Origin: Mesorhizobium_G sp049840935
GTDB lineage: Bacteria; Pseudomonadota; Alphaproteobacteria; Rhizobiales; Rhizobiaceae
DNA length: 64,000 nt
Assembly: GCA_049840935.1 (NCBI GenBank)
Contig: JASGJA010000015.1
Coordinates: 1 to 64,000 of the forward strand
Direction of reading: 5' to 3'
Within the stretch, counting starts at the first letter, position 1, and each line of letters opens with the position of its first letter. Of this stretch, positions 1 through 11,355 are shown piece by piece. The position numbers and the translations under genes were made by a program. The notes beneath the pieces are model-generated. The model was given only the letters and a program-made list of their open reading frames with translations, had not been told where the DNA came from and did not search any database.

Positions 1-572
1 TCATTCTGGCGCTGCCGTCCATTGGGTCATGGATCAGCGGCAATGTGGTCTATCGCGTTTTGGACGGTTGGCAGGAGCCGGTGCGCTCAGAGATCACCGA
101 GCTCCAAGGCCAGAACGACGACCTCACCAAATTCGTGACGATGTTCCAGGCGAACGAACTGTCGCGCGCCACGCTTAATCTCACGCTTGCCGCCCTCTCG
201 GCCGATATGCGACTGCGCTATGTCGGCGACCAGCTTTACCGCTCCCAATCTGCGTCGATGGGGTCGCTGCGGCGCGCTGCCACTATCCTGCACCCTTCCG
301 GCTGGAACGAGACCATGAAGCCTTATGAGGACGCGGTCCACGGCGGATACGATACGCCCGAGGCCGTCAACAAATTGCAGGATTTTGAAAACAACCTCGT
401 CGCGGAAGCACTTTCGCGCGTGACGAACAATCAGGCCCGCATCAACACGCTTTCGGCCTTGAACGATCACTATGAGCGTTGGCGATCTTTCCTCAAGGAG
501 ACGTTCCTCTATATGGCCGTCGCTTTATCCATCTTCCTGTTCTTCTTCGAGTTGCGCAAGAAAGACGCCTGA
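1..572 (+). CDS. Two-TM hypothetical protein, 5' end missing
   Basis: The reading frame is open from the first bases of the window, so the gene starts upstream. The residues before the first possible GTG (position 45) are hydrophobic (ILALPSIGSWISG) and look like the end of an N-terminal membrane segment. A GTG start at 45 would cut that segment in half, so I treat the gene as 5'-partial. The middle, about 130 residues, is soluble, mixed-charge and helical. A second membrane segment (FLYMAVALSIFLFFFEL) sits at the extreme C terminus, followed by a basic tail RKKDA. The layout of two TMs flanking a helical domain recalls the periplasmic sensor part of some signalling proteins, but no output domain follows. 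I do not recognise the family. Confidence 0.6.
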   Translation, partial: ILALPSIGSWISGNVVYRVLDGWQEPVRSEITELQGQNDDLTKFVTMFQANELSRATLNLTLAALSADMRLRYVGDQLYRSQSASMGSLRRAATILHPSGWNETMKPYEDAVHGGYDTPEAVNKLQDFENNLVAEALSRVTNNQARINTLSALNDHYERWRSFLKETFLYMAVALSIFLFFFELRKKDA

Positions 573-663
573 TAGGGCAAATGCCCGTCAGTCAATCAAC
601 TATTTTTATATATTTCTAATTTAGTGAAATACGTCATATGCATGGCGACGATGAGGATATTTT

Positions 664-3600
664 ATGGCTTTGACGAACATCTTTGGCCGCGAGACTGTTC
701 GCGTTTCCGGTAACGCAACCGCCTCTGCGGGCGCCAGGGACTTTGTCATTCAGGGAAATCCGGGCGACGTGCTCAATTACGCGCGCGAGGGCAACAATCT
801 CGTTGTGCGAATGAAGAATGGCAAAGTTCACACAATCAGGAATTTTGCCGAGCACGGCTTCGATCACAACCATCTGGTCTTTGCCGATCATGGCAAGCTG
901 TCCATGGTGGATTTCTCGAACGCACTCACAACGGCAGGTGACGGCATCATCGAAGCCGCTGTCACGATGCACAGCATCGGTGCCGGCATATCGACCACCG
1001 CACTGCTGGGCATCCTCAGTGCAACGCCGCTTTCGTTCCTCAAGGATTCGCCGCCATCCCTCGGCACGCCGACACTTCATTTCGCCACCGATACCGCAAT
1101 CAATGACGGGCTGACCTCCGACAATACCCTTGTTTTCGCCGGCACAGCGGACCCAAATACAACCGTCGAGATTTTTCTGGACGCTCGGTCCATCGGCACC
1201 GCCACCGCAAACAGCAGCGGCACTTGGTCGTTCGATTACAGCGGAACCATTTTGCCGGACGGCACGTATGCCGTCACAGCCATAGCGACCGACGCGGATG
1301 GAAACGCCTCGCCATCGTCATCTGTGCTGCCCATCACAATCGATACCATCGCGCCCGACGCACTTACAACGTTTGCAATGTCGTCCGATACAGGCGCGCC
1401 CCATGACGGCATTTCGTCGGACAATATGCCCAGTTTCTCCGGCACAGCAGAGCCAAACGCAATCGTTGAAGTCTTCATCGGAGATATCTCGGTCGGCACA
1501 ACAAAAGCCGACGCACATGGCGAATGGGTTCTTGCCCAGGCAACCACAATATTGCTCGACGGTGACTATGTCGTAACCGCCACCGCCACAGACGCGGCTG
1601 GCAATGTCTCCGCGCTCTCGCAGCAGTTAAACATCACTATCGACACTACCCGGCCAGACGCACCTCTGACGCTGAAAATCACCTCTGACACGGGCATCGT
1701 GGACGACGGCATCACCTATGATGACACGCTCAGCTTTTCTGGCGGCGCAGAGGCAAACTCAATCGTTAAACTTTTCATCGGCGGCACGTCTATCGGCAGC
1801 ACGACCGCCGGAGGCGATGGCACATGGAGCTTCGACTATACCGGCACCGAACTTGCCGAAGGCGGCTACACTCTGACAGCAACCGCCACTGATCTTGCAG
1901 GCAACGTCTCCATATCCTCGGCTCCCCTTTCCATCACAATCGACACAACGATACCTTTCACGCCAGAAATCACTGACATCCGCTCAAATACGGGCAGCCT
2001 GCTGGACAGCATCACCTCGGACAATACGCTTGTATTCGTGGGCATTGCCGCGGAGAACACCGTCGTCAAACTCTTCATCGGCGTGGAACGCATCGGCAGT
2101 ACAACAGTCAGTGCTCTTGCAGATTGGGGCTTCGACTACACCGGAACGACGCTGCCAGACGGCACTTACAGCGTCACGGCCAAATCGACCGACATTGCAG
2201 GCAATGTATCCGCAACTTCGACGCCGTTTTTGCTCACGGTCGACACCTCTGTTGATCAGCCTGAAATCCTGGCAATCTCCAATGATAGCGGACTTTCCCA
2301 AAGCGACGGCATCACCAACGACAACACGCTCATTTTCACGGGTCACGCGGAAGCCAATGGCAGCGTCGAACTGTTCATTGACGGAACGTCGATTGGAACA
2401 ACGACCGTAGACGGGTTGGGTGAGTGGAGCTTCGATCACACTGGCACCGCGCTCGCCAATGGCAGTTACGCAGTAACGGCGATTGCCACCGATCTTGCAG
2501 GCAATGTTTCCTTGGTTTCGTCCGAGTTTGCACTGACGGTCAATGCTCCCACCGTGATTATCGACGGCGATGGCAGCCGCGGAGGACTGGTCATGTTCAC
2601 CTTCAGCGAAGCTGTGGATGCGTCTACCTTCACCGAGAGCGACCTCATCATCGCGAACGGTTTCCTCGTGCCTTATACGTTCGATAAGATCGATGCGACG
2701 ACCTGGCAGGCCAACGTGGAGCCTGATCTGGGCGAAAACACCACCAATATCGCGGTTTCCATCGCAGCCGGATCGGTGCAGACGTTAGACGGCGCATTTT
2801 TTGGCGCTGCCGAAAACGTTACCTCGCTGGAAATGCTCTTTGCAGACATTTCGCTACCGAGCGACAACATTACGGCGTTCGATACCTCCCATGCGACGAC
2901 CGCCTATGCCACGTTCTACGGCAATACGACTTTCAATCAGGACATCAGCGGTTGGGATGTTTCCAAAATCACGACAATGGAAGAGATGTTCAACGGCGCC
3001 GGGATATTCAATCAAGACATAAGCGGTTGGAACACGGGTAAGGTCACGAGCATGGCAAACATGTTTTACGACGCACTCGACTTCAATCAGTCGATTGGCA
3101 CCTGGGACGTCAGCAAAGTTTTGACGATGGACGGCATGTTCGACGGAGCAACCTCATTCAACCAGAACCTGAATGATTGGGATACGTCTAGCCTGCTCAG
3201 GGCGGTTGGCATGTTCGCAAACGCCAGCGCGTTCAATGGTGAGATTGGTAACTGGGACACCAGCCATGTGACCACAATGATCGAGATGTTCCATGCCGCG
3301 ACTTCATTCAATCAGGACATCGGCGACTGGAATACAGGCAGTGTGCTGTCTCTGAGCCAGATGTTTACGGGGGCCACCAGCTTCAATCAGGATATTGGCG
3401 CTTGGGATGTCAGCAACGTTCAGGATGCATCGTATATGTTCTTCGGTGCCAGCGCCTTCAATCAGAATCTAGATAATTGGGACGTTGGCTCTGTCACCAA
3501 TTTTGACGGAATGTTCTACGACGCAACCGCGTTCAACGGCGATATCGGCAGTTGGGATATAACCGGAGCGTCGACCCTTAAATTCATGTTCAACGGGGCG

Positions 3601-4557
3601 TCTTCCTTCAATCAGGACATCGGCGGCTGGGATACGAGCAACTTAACGTCGCTATACCACACCTTCTACGGTGCCTCTGCATTCAATCAAGATCTAAGCA
3701 GCTGGAGCGTGGGCGGTGTTACGCTAATGACAGGCACGTTCTACGGCGCGACTGCCTTTGATGCCGACATTAGCGGCTGGGATACGTCCAAAGTCACGTC
3801 AATGAAGGATATGTTCCGCGATACCACATCATTCGATCAGGATCTCGGCGGCTGGGATATTTCATCACTGACCGATGCCAGCGGCATGTTTATCAATACA
3901 GGCATGTCCGTCGAAAACATGGATAAAACGCTTCGCGGGTGGGCTAAGCTGGACACGGCTGCGGGCGAAACGGCGATTCAAATGAACGTCGACTGGTACA
4001 TCGGCCTGCATACAGACATCACTGCATTCGTGTACTTGCAGGGAAAGTACCACTGGCAATTCAGTGGAGAGCTGGACGCAAACGTCAAGTGGGACTCCTC
4101 GCTAACCGGCACCATGATGAATTACAATTCATCGACCACCGCAGAAATCATCCACGGTCTTTACGGCGACGACACCATTATCGGCGGCTCCGGAGATGAT
4201 TGGATTGTCGGTGGCGAGGGCAACGACAGCTTATCCGGCGGCGCCGGACGGGACACCTTCCATTACGGCTTCGAAAACGCTGGCTCGGACACCATCCTCG
4301 ACTTTGAGATGGGGCAGAACAGCGACATTATCAGCATCAGCGACCTGCTCATTGGCTATAATCCGACGACCTCCACGCTGTCAGATTTCTTGACGACCAG
4401 CGAGGATGGTGATGGCAACCTGGTACTGTCAATCTTTTACAAGGGTCAGGGCTCGTCGACACCACTGGGCGAAACGGTAACCATTACACTTGGCGGCGTC
4501 GGCTCAGCCACTAGCCTTCAAGACCTCATCACCGACGGCAATCTCGTGCTTGTGTAA
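664..4557 (+). CDS. Large secreted adhesin-like protein: Ig-like repeats, BspA/DUF285 repeats, RTX tail
   Basis: 1297 residues with no Sec signal peptide. In order: an N-terminal ~70-residue region resembling the BapA prefix domain; five ~98-residue bacterial Ig-like modules (about residues 130-620), each with a DNTLxFxGxAEpN core, an ATDxAGNVS motif and a closing TIDT; a sixth Ig-like stretch around FTFSEAVDASTF; 13 contiguous 25-residue repeats of the BspA/DUF285 type (MFxxATxFNQDIxxWDTS, about 747-1071); and an RTX-like calcium-binding segment (GGSGDDWIVGGEGNDSLSGG, about 1168-1200). Absence of a signal peptide plus a C-terminal RTX motif indicates type I secretion. No T1SS genes are nearby, so the exporter would act in trans. 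The role is probably surface adhesion or biofilm matrix, by inference from domains only. Confidence 0.85.
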   Translation: MALTNIFGRETVRVSGNATASAGARDFVIQGNPGDVLNYAREGNNLVVRMKNGKVHTIRNFAEHGFDHNHLVFADHGKLSMVDFSNALTTAGDGIIEAAVTMHSIGAGISTTALLGILSATPLSFLKDSPPSLGTPTLHFATDTAINDGLTSDNTLVFAGTADPNTTVEIFLDARSIGTATANSSGTWSFDYSGTILPDGTYAVTAIATDADGNASPSSSVLPITIDTIAPDALTTFAMSSDTGAPHDGISSDNMPSFSGTAEPNAIVEVFIGDISVGTTKADAHGEWVLAQATTILLDGDYVVTATATDAAGNVSALSQQLNITIDTTRPDAPLTLKITSDTGIVDDGITYDDTLSFSGGAEANSIVKLFIGGTSIGSTTAGGDGTWSFDYTGTELAEGGYTLTATATDLAGNVSISSAPLSITIDTTIPFTPEITDIRSNTGSLLDSITSDNTLVFVGIAAENTVVKLFIGVERIGSTTVSALADWGFDYTGTTLPDGTYSVTAKSTDIAGNVSATSTPFLLTVDTSVDQPEILAISNDSGLSQSDGITNDNTLIFTGHAEANGSVELFIDGTSIGTTTVDGLGEWSFDHTGTALANGSYAVTAIATDLAGNVSLVSSEFALTVNAPTVIIDGDGSRGGLVMFTFSEAVDASTFTESDLIIANGFLVPYTFDKIDATTWQANVEPDLGENTTNIAVSIAAGSVQTLDGAFFGAAENVTSLEMLFADISLPSDNITAFDTSHATTAYATFYGNTTFNQDISGWDVSKITTMEEMFNGAGIFNQDISGWNTGKVTSMANMFYDALDFNQSIGTWDVSKVLTMDGMFDGATSFNQNLNDWDTSSLLRAVGMFANASAFNGEIGNWDTSHVTTMIEMFHAATSFNQDIGDWNTGSVLSLSQMFTGATSFNQDIGAWDVSNVQDASYMFFGASAFNQNLDNWDVGSVTNFDGMFYDATAFNGDIGSWDITGASTLKFMFNGASSFNQDIGGWDTSNLTSLYHTFYGASAFNQDLSSWSVGGVTLMTGTFYGATAFDADISGWDTSKVTSMKDMFRDTTSFDQDLGGWDISSLTDASGMFINTGMSVENMDKTLRGWAKLDTAAGETAIQMNVDWYIGLHTDITAFVYLQGKYHWQFSGELDANVKWDSSLTGTMMNYNSSTTAEIIHGLYGDDTIIGGSGDDWIVGGEGNDSLSGGAGRDTFHYGFENAGSDTILDFEMGQNSDIISISDLLIGYNPTTSTLSDFLTTSEDGDGNLVLSIFYKGQGSSTPLGETVTITLGGVGSATSLQDLITDGNLVLV
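2902..3876 (+). repeat. 13 tandem 75-bp coding repeats (DUF285 units)
   Basis: The DUF285 part of the large secreted protein is built from 13 units of exactly 75 bp (25 codons) with no length variation. At protein level each unit keeps MF, F-N-Q-D-I and W-D-T/V-S. Degenerate half-repeats flank the block on both sides. At DNA level the units have diverged, so this is an old amplification and not a recent slippage array. Confidence 0.85.
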
Positions 4558-4616
4558 CCACCGCATCCGCTCGCCCACCACCGCCCTTTCTTCGCAGCGC
4601 AGACATCGCAACCGCT

Positions 4617-4733
4617 TCCTTCTCCCCGTGAGCGGGGAAGGTGGCCCGAAGGGCCGGTGAGGGGCAGACCAACTTCGCATCGCCCCTCACCTGCCTGCCG
4701 GCATCCTCTCCCCGTTGAACGGGGAGAGGAAAC
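4617..4733. repeat. Intergenic palindromic repeat block
   Basis: Several nested hairpins occupy the gap between the secreted protein and the SemiSWEET gene: ccttctcccc...ggggaagg, ggcccgaagggcc, and cctctccccg...cggggagagg, with gcccctcac pairing gtgaggggc around the centre. A related block lies at 35480. The rest of 4558-4866 shows no gene. This is typical of rhizobial intergenic mosaic/hairpin elements and may also act as a bidirectional transcription end. Confidence 0.7.
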
Positions 4734-4866
4734 GCAGCTTTAGCCTATTTATCATCTACCCACGACGATCACGCTCTATTTGCGCCCGCCAAGCAATTTC
4801 ACTTTCAAACCGCCTGAGATTGCGGCATATGCTGCACAGCACAATTCCTCTCGGAAAGTTCTGTCC

Positions 4867-5124
4867 TTGTCAGCTTCTGTTGAACTCATCGGTTCGCTTG
4901 CGGCGCTCATCACGACGCTTGCGTGGCTCCCGCAGATCATAAAGATACTGCGCGAGCGCCGCACGCACGACATTTCGCTCGGCACCAATGCCGCGCTGGC
5001 AACGGGCGTATTCCTCTGGTTCGTCTACGGCCTGTTCATCGGCTCGTGGCCGGTCATTTGCGCCAATGGCATAACACTGCTGTTCATCCTCACGATCCTC
5101 GGCCTCAAGCTCCGCTACGGCTGA
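4867..5124 (+). CDS. SemiSWEET-type sugar transporter (PQ-loop)
   Basis: 85 residues from a TTG start, with three predicted membrane helices. The first carries the PQ motif (TTLAWLPQIIKILRERRTHD), as in bacterial SemiSWEETs, which dimerise to form a sugar facilitator in the inner membrane. The body (DISLGTNAALATGVFLW ... ICANGITLLFILTILGLKL) matches the usual 85-95 residue length. An upstream in-frame TTG at 4780 would add 29 polar residues that lack family character, so I prefer 4867. No strong Shine-Dalgarno sequence decides the start. It stands alone between the repeat block and uvrB. The substrate cannot be told. Confidence 0.8.
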   Translation: MSASVELIGSLAALITTLAWLPQIIKILRERRTHDISLGTNAALATGVFLWFVYGLFIGSWPVICANGITLLFILTILGLKLRYG

Positions 5125-5221
5125 CACTTCCTGACAACCTGCTGTCAGGAGGGCCTCCGCCCAAGCATCGAAGCGCACGCAAGCCCTTTCCATTTGGCCG
5201 GACTCTGCCCATATTTCCCCC

Positions 5222-8125
<2,904 letters not shown>

Positions 8126-8145
8126 TCGAAACGGACTAAGAAGCA

Positions 8146-8422
8146 CCCCTCATCCGCCTGCCGGCACCTTCTCCCTCAAGGGGAGAAGGCAGAAAACTGC
8201 TGTGTTGGCTTCAATCTTCACCGTTGCAGAACTTGCGAGACTTCGACAAATCATCCTTCTCCCCTTGAGGGAGAAGGTGCCGGCAGGCGGATGAGGGGTT
8301 CTTCCCTTGAGGGGTGAGGGGTGGTCCGCGAAGCGGATGAAAAGCCCCAAAATGGGCTTTTCAAATGACGAACGCCCGGAGCCATGCGGAGGGCTGGTGG
8401 GGGCGGCAGGCGGATGAGGGGT
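8146..8422. repeat. Composite hairpin repeat with perfect 44-bp arms, copy 1
   Basis: The left arm at 8146-8189 (starting cccctcatccgcctgccggc) and the right arm at 8255-8298 are perfect reverse complements over 44 bp around a 65-bp unique loop. A second module (8299-8422) follows, containing the small hairpins gtccgcgaagcggat and aagccccaaaatgggctt, and ends with another copy of ggcaggcggatgagggg. The same two-module structure occurs at 11748-12024, and the first module alone at 25925. It accounts for the whole gap between uvrB and the Kazal gene. Confidence 0.92.
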
Positions 8423-8454
8423 AATAGAGATCAACTTTCAATTAGCTTGCGAAC

Positions 8455-8889
8455 TCAACACGGCCCGTTTCGCAGCACCCGGAACCCATCCGCGCGCGCC
8501 TGGCATTCGTTCCCGAACGTTCGCGCAATGCCTCCCCGACCTGCACATACCGGCGCGTAGATCATTGGGCACATTGCGGGCGCAGGCTCTGGTCGTGGGC
8601 GCGGCGGCCTGATCGGCGGCGGAGCACTGCGGCAAGGTCCGCGATCTACAACGCGGTAGCCATCGGCGCGCGCCATGCAACTGTTGCCAAACGTGCGCAA
8701 ATCGCCACCACGACGCGCGCAAACAGGTGCGTATTCGCGCGTACACATCACAGGCCCGGCGGGCGGCATGGGGCGCGGTGGTCCCGGCCTTGGCGGAGGC
8801 ACTTCCTCAACAACGCATGAGGCCAGCATCAGGCCGCTCAAGATCAACAGAGCCCAGCGTCTCACATTCAACTTGAATGGATTGGTCAT
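8455..8889 (-). CDS. Lipoprotein with two Kazal-type domains
   Basis: 144 residues. The start at 8889 is set by a strong GGGAGGAGACG ribosome site; a longer frame upstream has none. A short hydrophobic signal ends in the lipobox LASC, so the protein should be lipidated and, with no Asp at +2, probably sent to the outer membrane. Two modules of ~38 residues follow, each of the form C-x6-PVCA-x7-TFGN-x-C-x-A-x11-GPC, separated by a Pro-rich linker (RPPRPRPEPAP). The spacing fits Kazal serine-protease inhibitors. Some bacterial members may instead be non-inhibitory binding modules. It is monocistronic and divergent from the cold-shock gene. Confidence 0.8.
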   Translation of the reverse strand: MTNPFKLNVRRWALLILSGLMLASCVVEEVPPPRPGPPRPMPPAGPVMCTREYAPVCARRGGDLRTFGNSCMARADGYRVVDRGPCRSAPPPIRPPRPRPEPAPAMCPMIYAPVCAGRGGIARTFGNECQARADGFRVLRNGPC

Positions 8890-9291
8890 CGTCTCCTCCC
8901 AAAGGCTCAGAACCTGACTACGCACCGATACATGGGAGCGCGAATTGGCCGTCAATGCAACGTCGAAAACCGCCGTCCTCTGCCGTCGTCCAACACGATA
9001 TATTGAAAGTATCATTATATTATACTATTCTAATCTAATACTTTGTATTATTTCATCCGGCAAAAACCTTCATCTCTTTGGCTTGCAACGATAATATTTC
9101 CGTGCGATAGATTCTGTGTTCGGGCATTTGCAACCCGGAGACTGGAACGTTTTGGACGACCCTTTCCCCGACATCGTAGATATCTGACAGACCCCTGCCT
9201 GGTGGGGGTCCGATCATGCGCGATGCATGACCGCCAGGATTAAACGGATCGCAAGATCCATGATTGAAACGGGTGAAGGAGTTTTCCCCCA
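8890..9291. promoter_or_regulatory. Divergent promoter region and cold-shock mRNA leader
   Basis: 402 bp without a convincing gene. Positions 9001-9060 are strikingly AT-rich (tattatactattctaatc) in a GC-rich genome and could hold promoters for the Kazal gene on one side and the cold-shock gene on the other. The remaining ~230 bp before the cold-shock start would make an unusually long 5' UTR, as known for cspA-type thermosensor leaders. That role is inferred from length and position only. Confidence 0.4.
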
Positions 9292-9504
9292 ATGTCCCAG
9301 ACCGGAACCGTAAAGTTCTTCAACGCCACCAAAGGCTTCGGCTTCATCACGCCGGATGGCGGCGCCAAGGACGTATTTGTCCACATTTCTGCAATCGAAA
9401 AGTCGGGCCTTCGCACGCTGGTAGACGGCCAGAAGGTTTCGTTCGACGTAGAGCCTGACCGCATGGGCAAAGGCCCGAAGGCGGTCAATCTGCGCGCCGA
9501 GTAA
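9292..9504 (+). CDS. Cold-shock domain protein (CspA family), first copy
   Basis: 70-residue single-domain CSD protein with intact RNP1 (KGFGFITP) and RNP2 (VFVHISA) nucleic-acid-binding motifs, as in CspA RNA chaperones that melt mRNA structure. ATG start with GAAGGAG-type pairing upstream (gggtgaaggagttttcccccaATG, a slightly long spacing). A second copy lies 366 bp downstream. A hairpin terminator directly follows, so the two are separate transcripts. Confidence 0.95.
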   Translation: MSQTGTVKFFNATKGFGFITPDGGAKDVFVHISAIEKSGLRTLVDGQKVSFDVEPDRMGKGPKAVNLRAE

Positions 9505-9540
9505 TCGTTTTTCGGGCAACACCCGACCTCACTCGTTTCC

Positions 9541-9576
9541 GGAAGCGCGGCATAATGTTGTCGCGCTTTCCTTTTT
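9541..9576 (+). terminator. Factor-independent terminator after first csp
   Basis: ggaagcgcg pairs with cgcgctttcc (one bulge) around an 18-nt loop and is followed by ttttt. A smaller hairpin, tcgggcaacacccga, sits just before it. Confidence 0.65.
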
Positions 9577-9870
9577 CGCGCATCTGCTTTCCCGGCACCC
9601 TTCATAGGTAAGCAAAAGATTCGCTTGCCGAACTCGTCAAAATAATGGACAAATTTGGCCTTCGGGAAGTTGCGGGCCCGGAGATGGGAATGGTGCGTCC
9701 CTTTTTGCTGCTTAGGCATGGGGAGACGGTCGCAAAAAGAGGTCCATGACAAGGACCCACAGGGCAAGAACCTGATGCGGCGCGAGCGATTACTTCTCCT
9801 CCAGTCAGCTGCCTGAGCGTGCGGAGAATGGGCCGCGCGACATTCAGACTTGGGACTAGAGGAGTCTACG
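9577..9870 (+). promoter_or_regulatory. Leader region of second cold-shock gene
   Basis: Nearly 300 bp between the terminator and the second cold-shock start. No reading frame here has a ribosome site or family character, and the long minus-strand frame is a shadow. By analogy with cspA leaders it may be a structured 5' UTR. Nothing in the sequence proves it. Confidence 0.3.
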
Positions 9871-10083
9871 ATGCCGCAATCCGGCACTGTTAAATTTTTC
9901 AATCATGCCAAAGGTTTTGGCTTTATTACGCCTGACGATGGCGGGAAGGACGTTTTCGTTCACATTTCTGCCGTGCAGGCATCCGGCTTGCCGGGGCTGG
10001 AAGACGGGCAGAAAGTGACTTTCGAAACCGAACCAGACAAGCGCGGCAAGGGACCGAAGGCGGTCAACCTCACCGTCGGCTGA
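9871..10083 (+). CDS. Cold-shock domain protein (CspA family), second copy
   Basis: 70 residues, same fold as the first copy and ~70% identical in appearance, with RNP1 KGFGFITP and RNP2 VFVHISA intact. The start at 9871 is fixed by AGAGGAG upstream. An in-frame GTG/ATG seven residues earlier would overlap that site. Differences from the first copy lie mainly in the N terminus and the loop after strand 4 (QASGLPGLEDG), so the two may differ in RNA preference or regulation. Confidence 0.95.
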   Translation: MPQSGTVKFFNHAKGFGFITPDDGGKDVFVHISAVQASGLPGLEDGQKVTFETEPDKRGKGPKAVNLTVG

Positions 10084-10239
10084 TTTCGCCACAAGGCGCG
10101 GCGGGTGCATGCATTCCGCCGCCCAAACAAAATGCGTTCGCTTCTTACAATGTGCTGCGTCAATCGGACCGCCGCACACGGGCCTTGTATTCGGATGCGC
10201 CCCCCACTAATTGCGTTAACAAGTGGTGAGGATAAAATC

Positions 10240-10554
10240 ATGTCAACCGGCCCAAATCGACTGCTCGACGATCTTGCAAAGCTGATGACGGATGCCGCTG
10301 GCGCCGCGCAGGGCGTGCGCCGTGAGGTTGAAACGGCGTTCCGCGCTCAGGCCGAGCGCCTGCTCAACAATATGGATGTCGTGCAGCGCGAAGAGTTCGA
10401 AGCGGTCAGCGACATGGCTCGCAAAGCCCGTGAGGAAAACCTCAAACTCGCCGCCCGCATCGAAGCACTCGAAGCAAAGTTGGGTGTCGCTGAGGCGCCA
10501 TCCGCCGCCGAAAAGCCTGCGAAGCCGGCTTCAGGCCGCACTGCAAAAAAATAA
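10240..10554 (+). CDS. UbiK/BMFP-family accessory factor
   Basis: 104 residues; start ATG at 10240 after GTGAGGA. The N-terminal half is an amphipathic helix (LLDDLAKLMTDAAGAAQGVRREVE). The middle holds the family's conserved trimeric coiled coil (REEFEAVSDMARKAREENLKLAARIEALEAKL), and a Lys/Ala/Pro-rich tail ends in KK. This is the BMFP/DUF526 layout; UbiK in enterobacteria assists aerobic ubiquinone biosynthesis by binding UbiJ and lipids. The symbol is withheld because alphaproteobacterial members have not all been tested. It precedes a ~290-bp spacer and ybjN. Confidence 0.8.
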   Translation: MSTGPNRLLDDLAKLMTDAAGAAQGVRREVETAFRAQAERLLNNMDVVQREEFEAVSDMARKAREENLKLAARIEALEAKLGVAEAPSAAEKPAKPASGRTAKK

Positions 10555-10671
10555 TTTAAAATTTTGTCCACAGCGGTCGGCTGCAAAAAAGCCTATTGGC
10601 TGAATCGCTTAGCCCTTAAGTCTGAATCAATTTCGCAGCGGCTTTCCACATCCGATAGCTAATTGGGGCTG

Positions 10672-10686
10672 GCGCTGAGTCAGCGC
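10672..10686. promoter_or_regulatory. Perfect 15-bp palindrome, candidate operator
   Basis: GCGCTGAGTCAGCGC is a perfect odd-length palindrome, followed 10 bp later by tgaatttattca (10697-10708), which is also palindromic. Both lie ~140-175 bp upstream of the YbjN gene. The symmetry suits a dimeric regulator. Which one is unknown. Confidence 0.4.
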
Positions 10687-10810
10687 ATCAATACACTGAA
10701 TTTATTCAATGATTCGCGGCAGCCAATTGTCGGGGATCGGAGTGCGGTCCCGTGTATCGGGTTGGGGGCCGGTTGGGGGTTTCAATTGTAGCTAGGTATT
10801 GGGGTTGGCC

Positions 10811-10828
10811 GGAACGCCATAGCGTTCC
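10811..10828 (+). promoter_or_regulatory. Hairpin just upstream of the ybjN start
   Basis: ggaacgc-cata-gcgttcc forms a perfect 7-bp stem with a tetraloop, ending ~18 nt before the ATG at 10847. In mRNA it would sit against the ribosome site (agcggaatgggcat) and could affect initiation. Confidence 0.4.
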
Positions 10829-10846
10829 AGACAGCGGAATGGGCAT

Positions 10847-11347
10847 ATGGAACTGATTGAAATTGAAATCGCACGCGATGCACATCCGGTCGATGTGATC
10901 GAACAGGTCGCGCATAATAACGACTGGGCGTTTGAACGCGCTGGCGATGATGAAATCTCGATCTCCGTCGCTGGCAACTGGTCCGACTACCATGCCTCTT
11001 TCTCATGGATGGAAGATTTTGAAGCGCTGCATCTGGCCTGCGCCTTCGATCTGAAAGTTCCGGAAAACCGCGTCACCGAAATCATGCGCCTGCTATCGCT
11101 GATCAACGAGCAGTTGTTGTTCGGCCATTTCGATCTTTGGGAGCAGGAAGGCGCGATCATGTTCCGCCAGTCGCTGCTGCTGTGCGGCGGCGCAGAGCCG
11201 ACCAGCCGTCAGGTCGAAGTGCTGCTCTCCAGCGCGCTGGAAGCCTGCGAATGCTATTTTCAGGCGTTCCAGTTTGTCGTCTGGTCTGGCACCAGCGCGA
11301 GGGAAGCGCTCTCGCATGTATTGTTCGAGACCGCTGGCACGGCCTGA
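10847..11347 (+). CDS. YbjN domain-containing protein
   Basis: 166 residues, YbjN family (fold related to type III secretion chaperones). Characteristic features are the N-terminal DVIEQVAHNNDWAFERAGDDEI, the central strand pair ISISVAGNWSDYHASFSW, and the C-terminal helices with ARE-LSHVLFETAGTA. In enterobacteria YbjN is a pleiotropic regulator of stress and motility; the biochemical role is unknown. The csaA-like gene starts 8 bp downstream, so the two are probably co-transcribed. Confidence 0.8.
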   Translation: MELIEIEIARDAHPVDVIEQVAHNNDWAFERAGDDEISISVAGNWSDYHASFSWMEDFEALHLACAFDLKVPENRVTEIMRLLSLINEQLLFGHFDLWEQEGAIMFRQSLLLCGGAEPTSRQVEVLLSSALEACECYFQAFQFVVWSGTSAREALSHVLFETAGTA

Positions 11348-11355
11348 ATTGCATC

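Noticed and set aside
2902..3876. CRISPR-like array from regular 75-bp periodicity
   Set aside because: The period is a multiple of three, the repeats encode DUF285 units, and there are no constant repeats with variable spacers.
10560..10570. Replication origin from a DnaA-like box (ttgtccaca)
   Set aside because: Single near-match, no box cluster and no origin-linked genes nearby.
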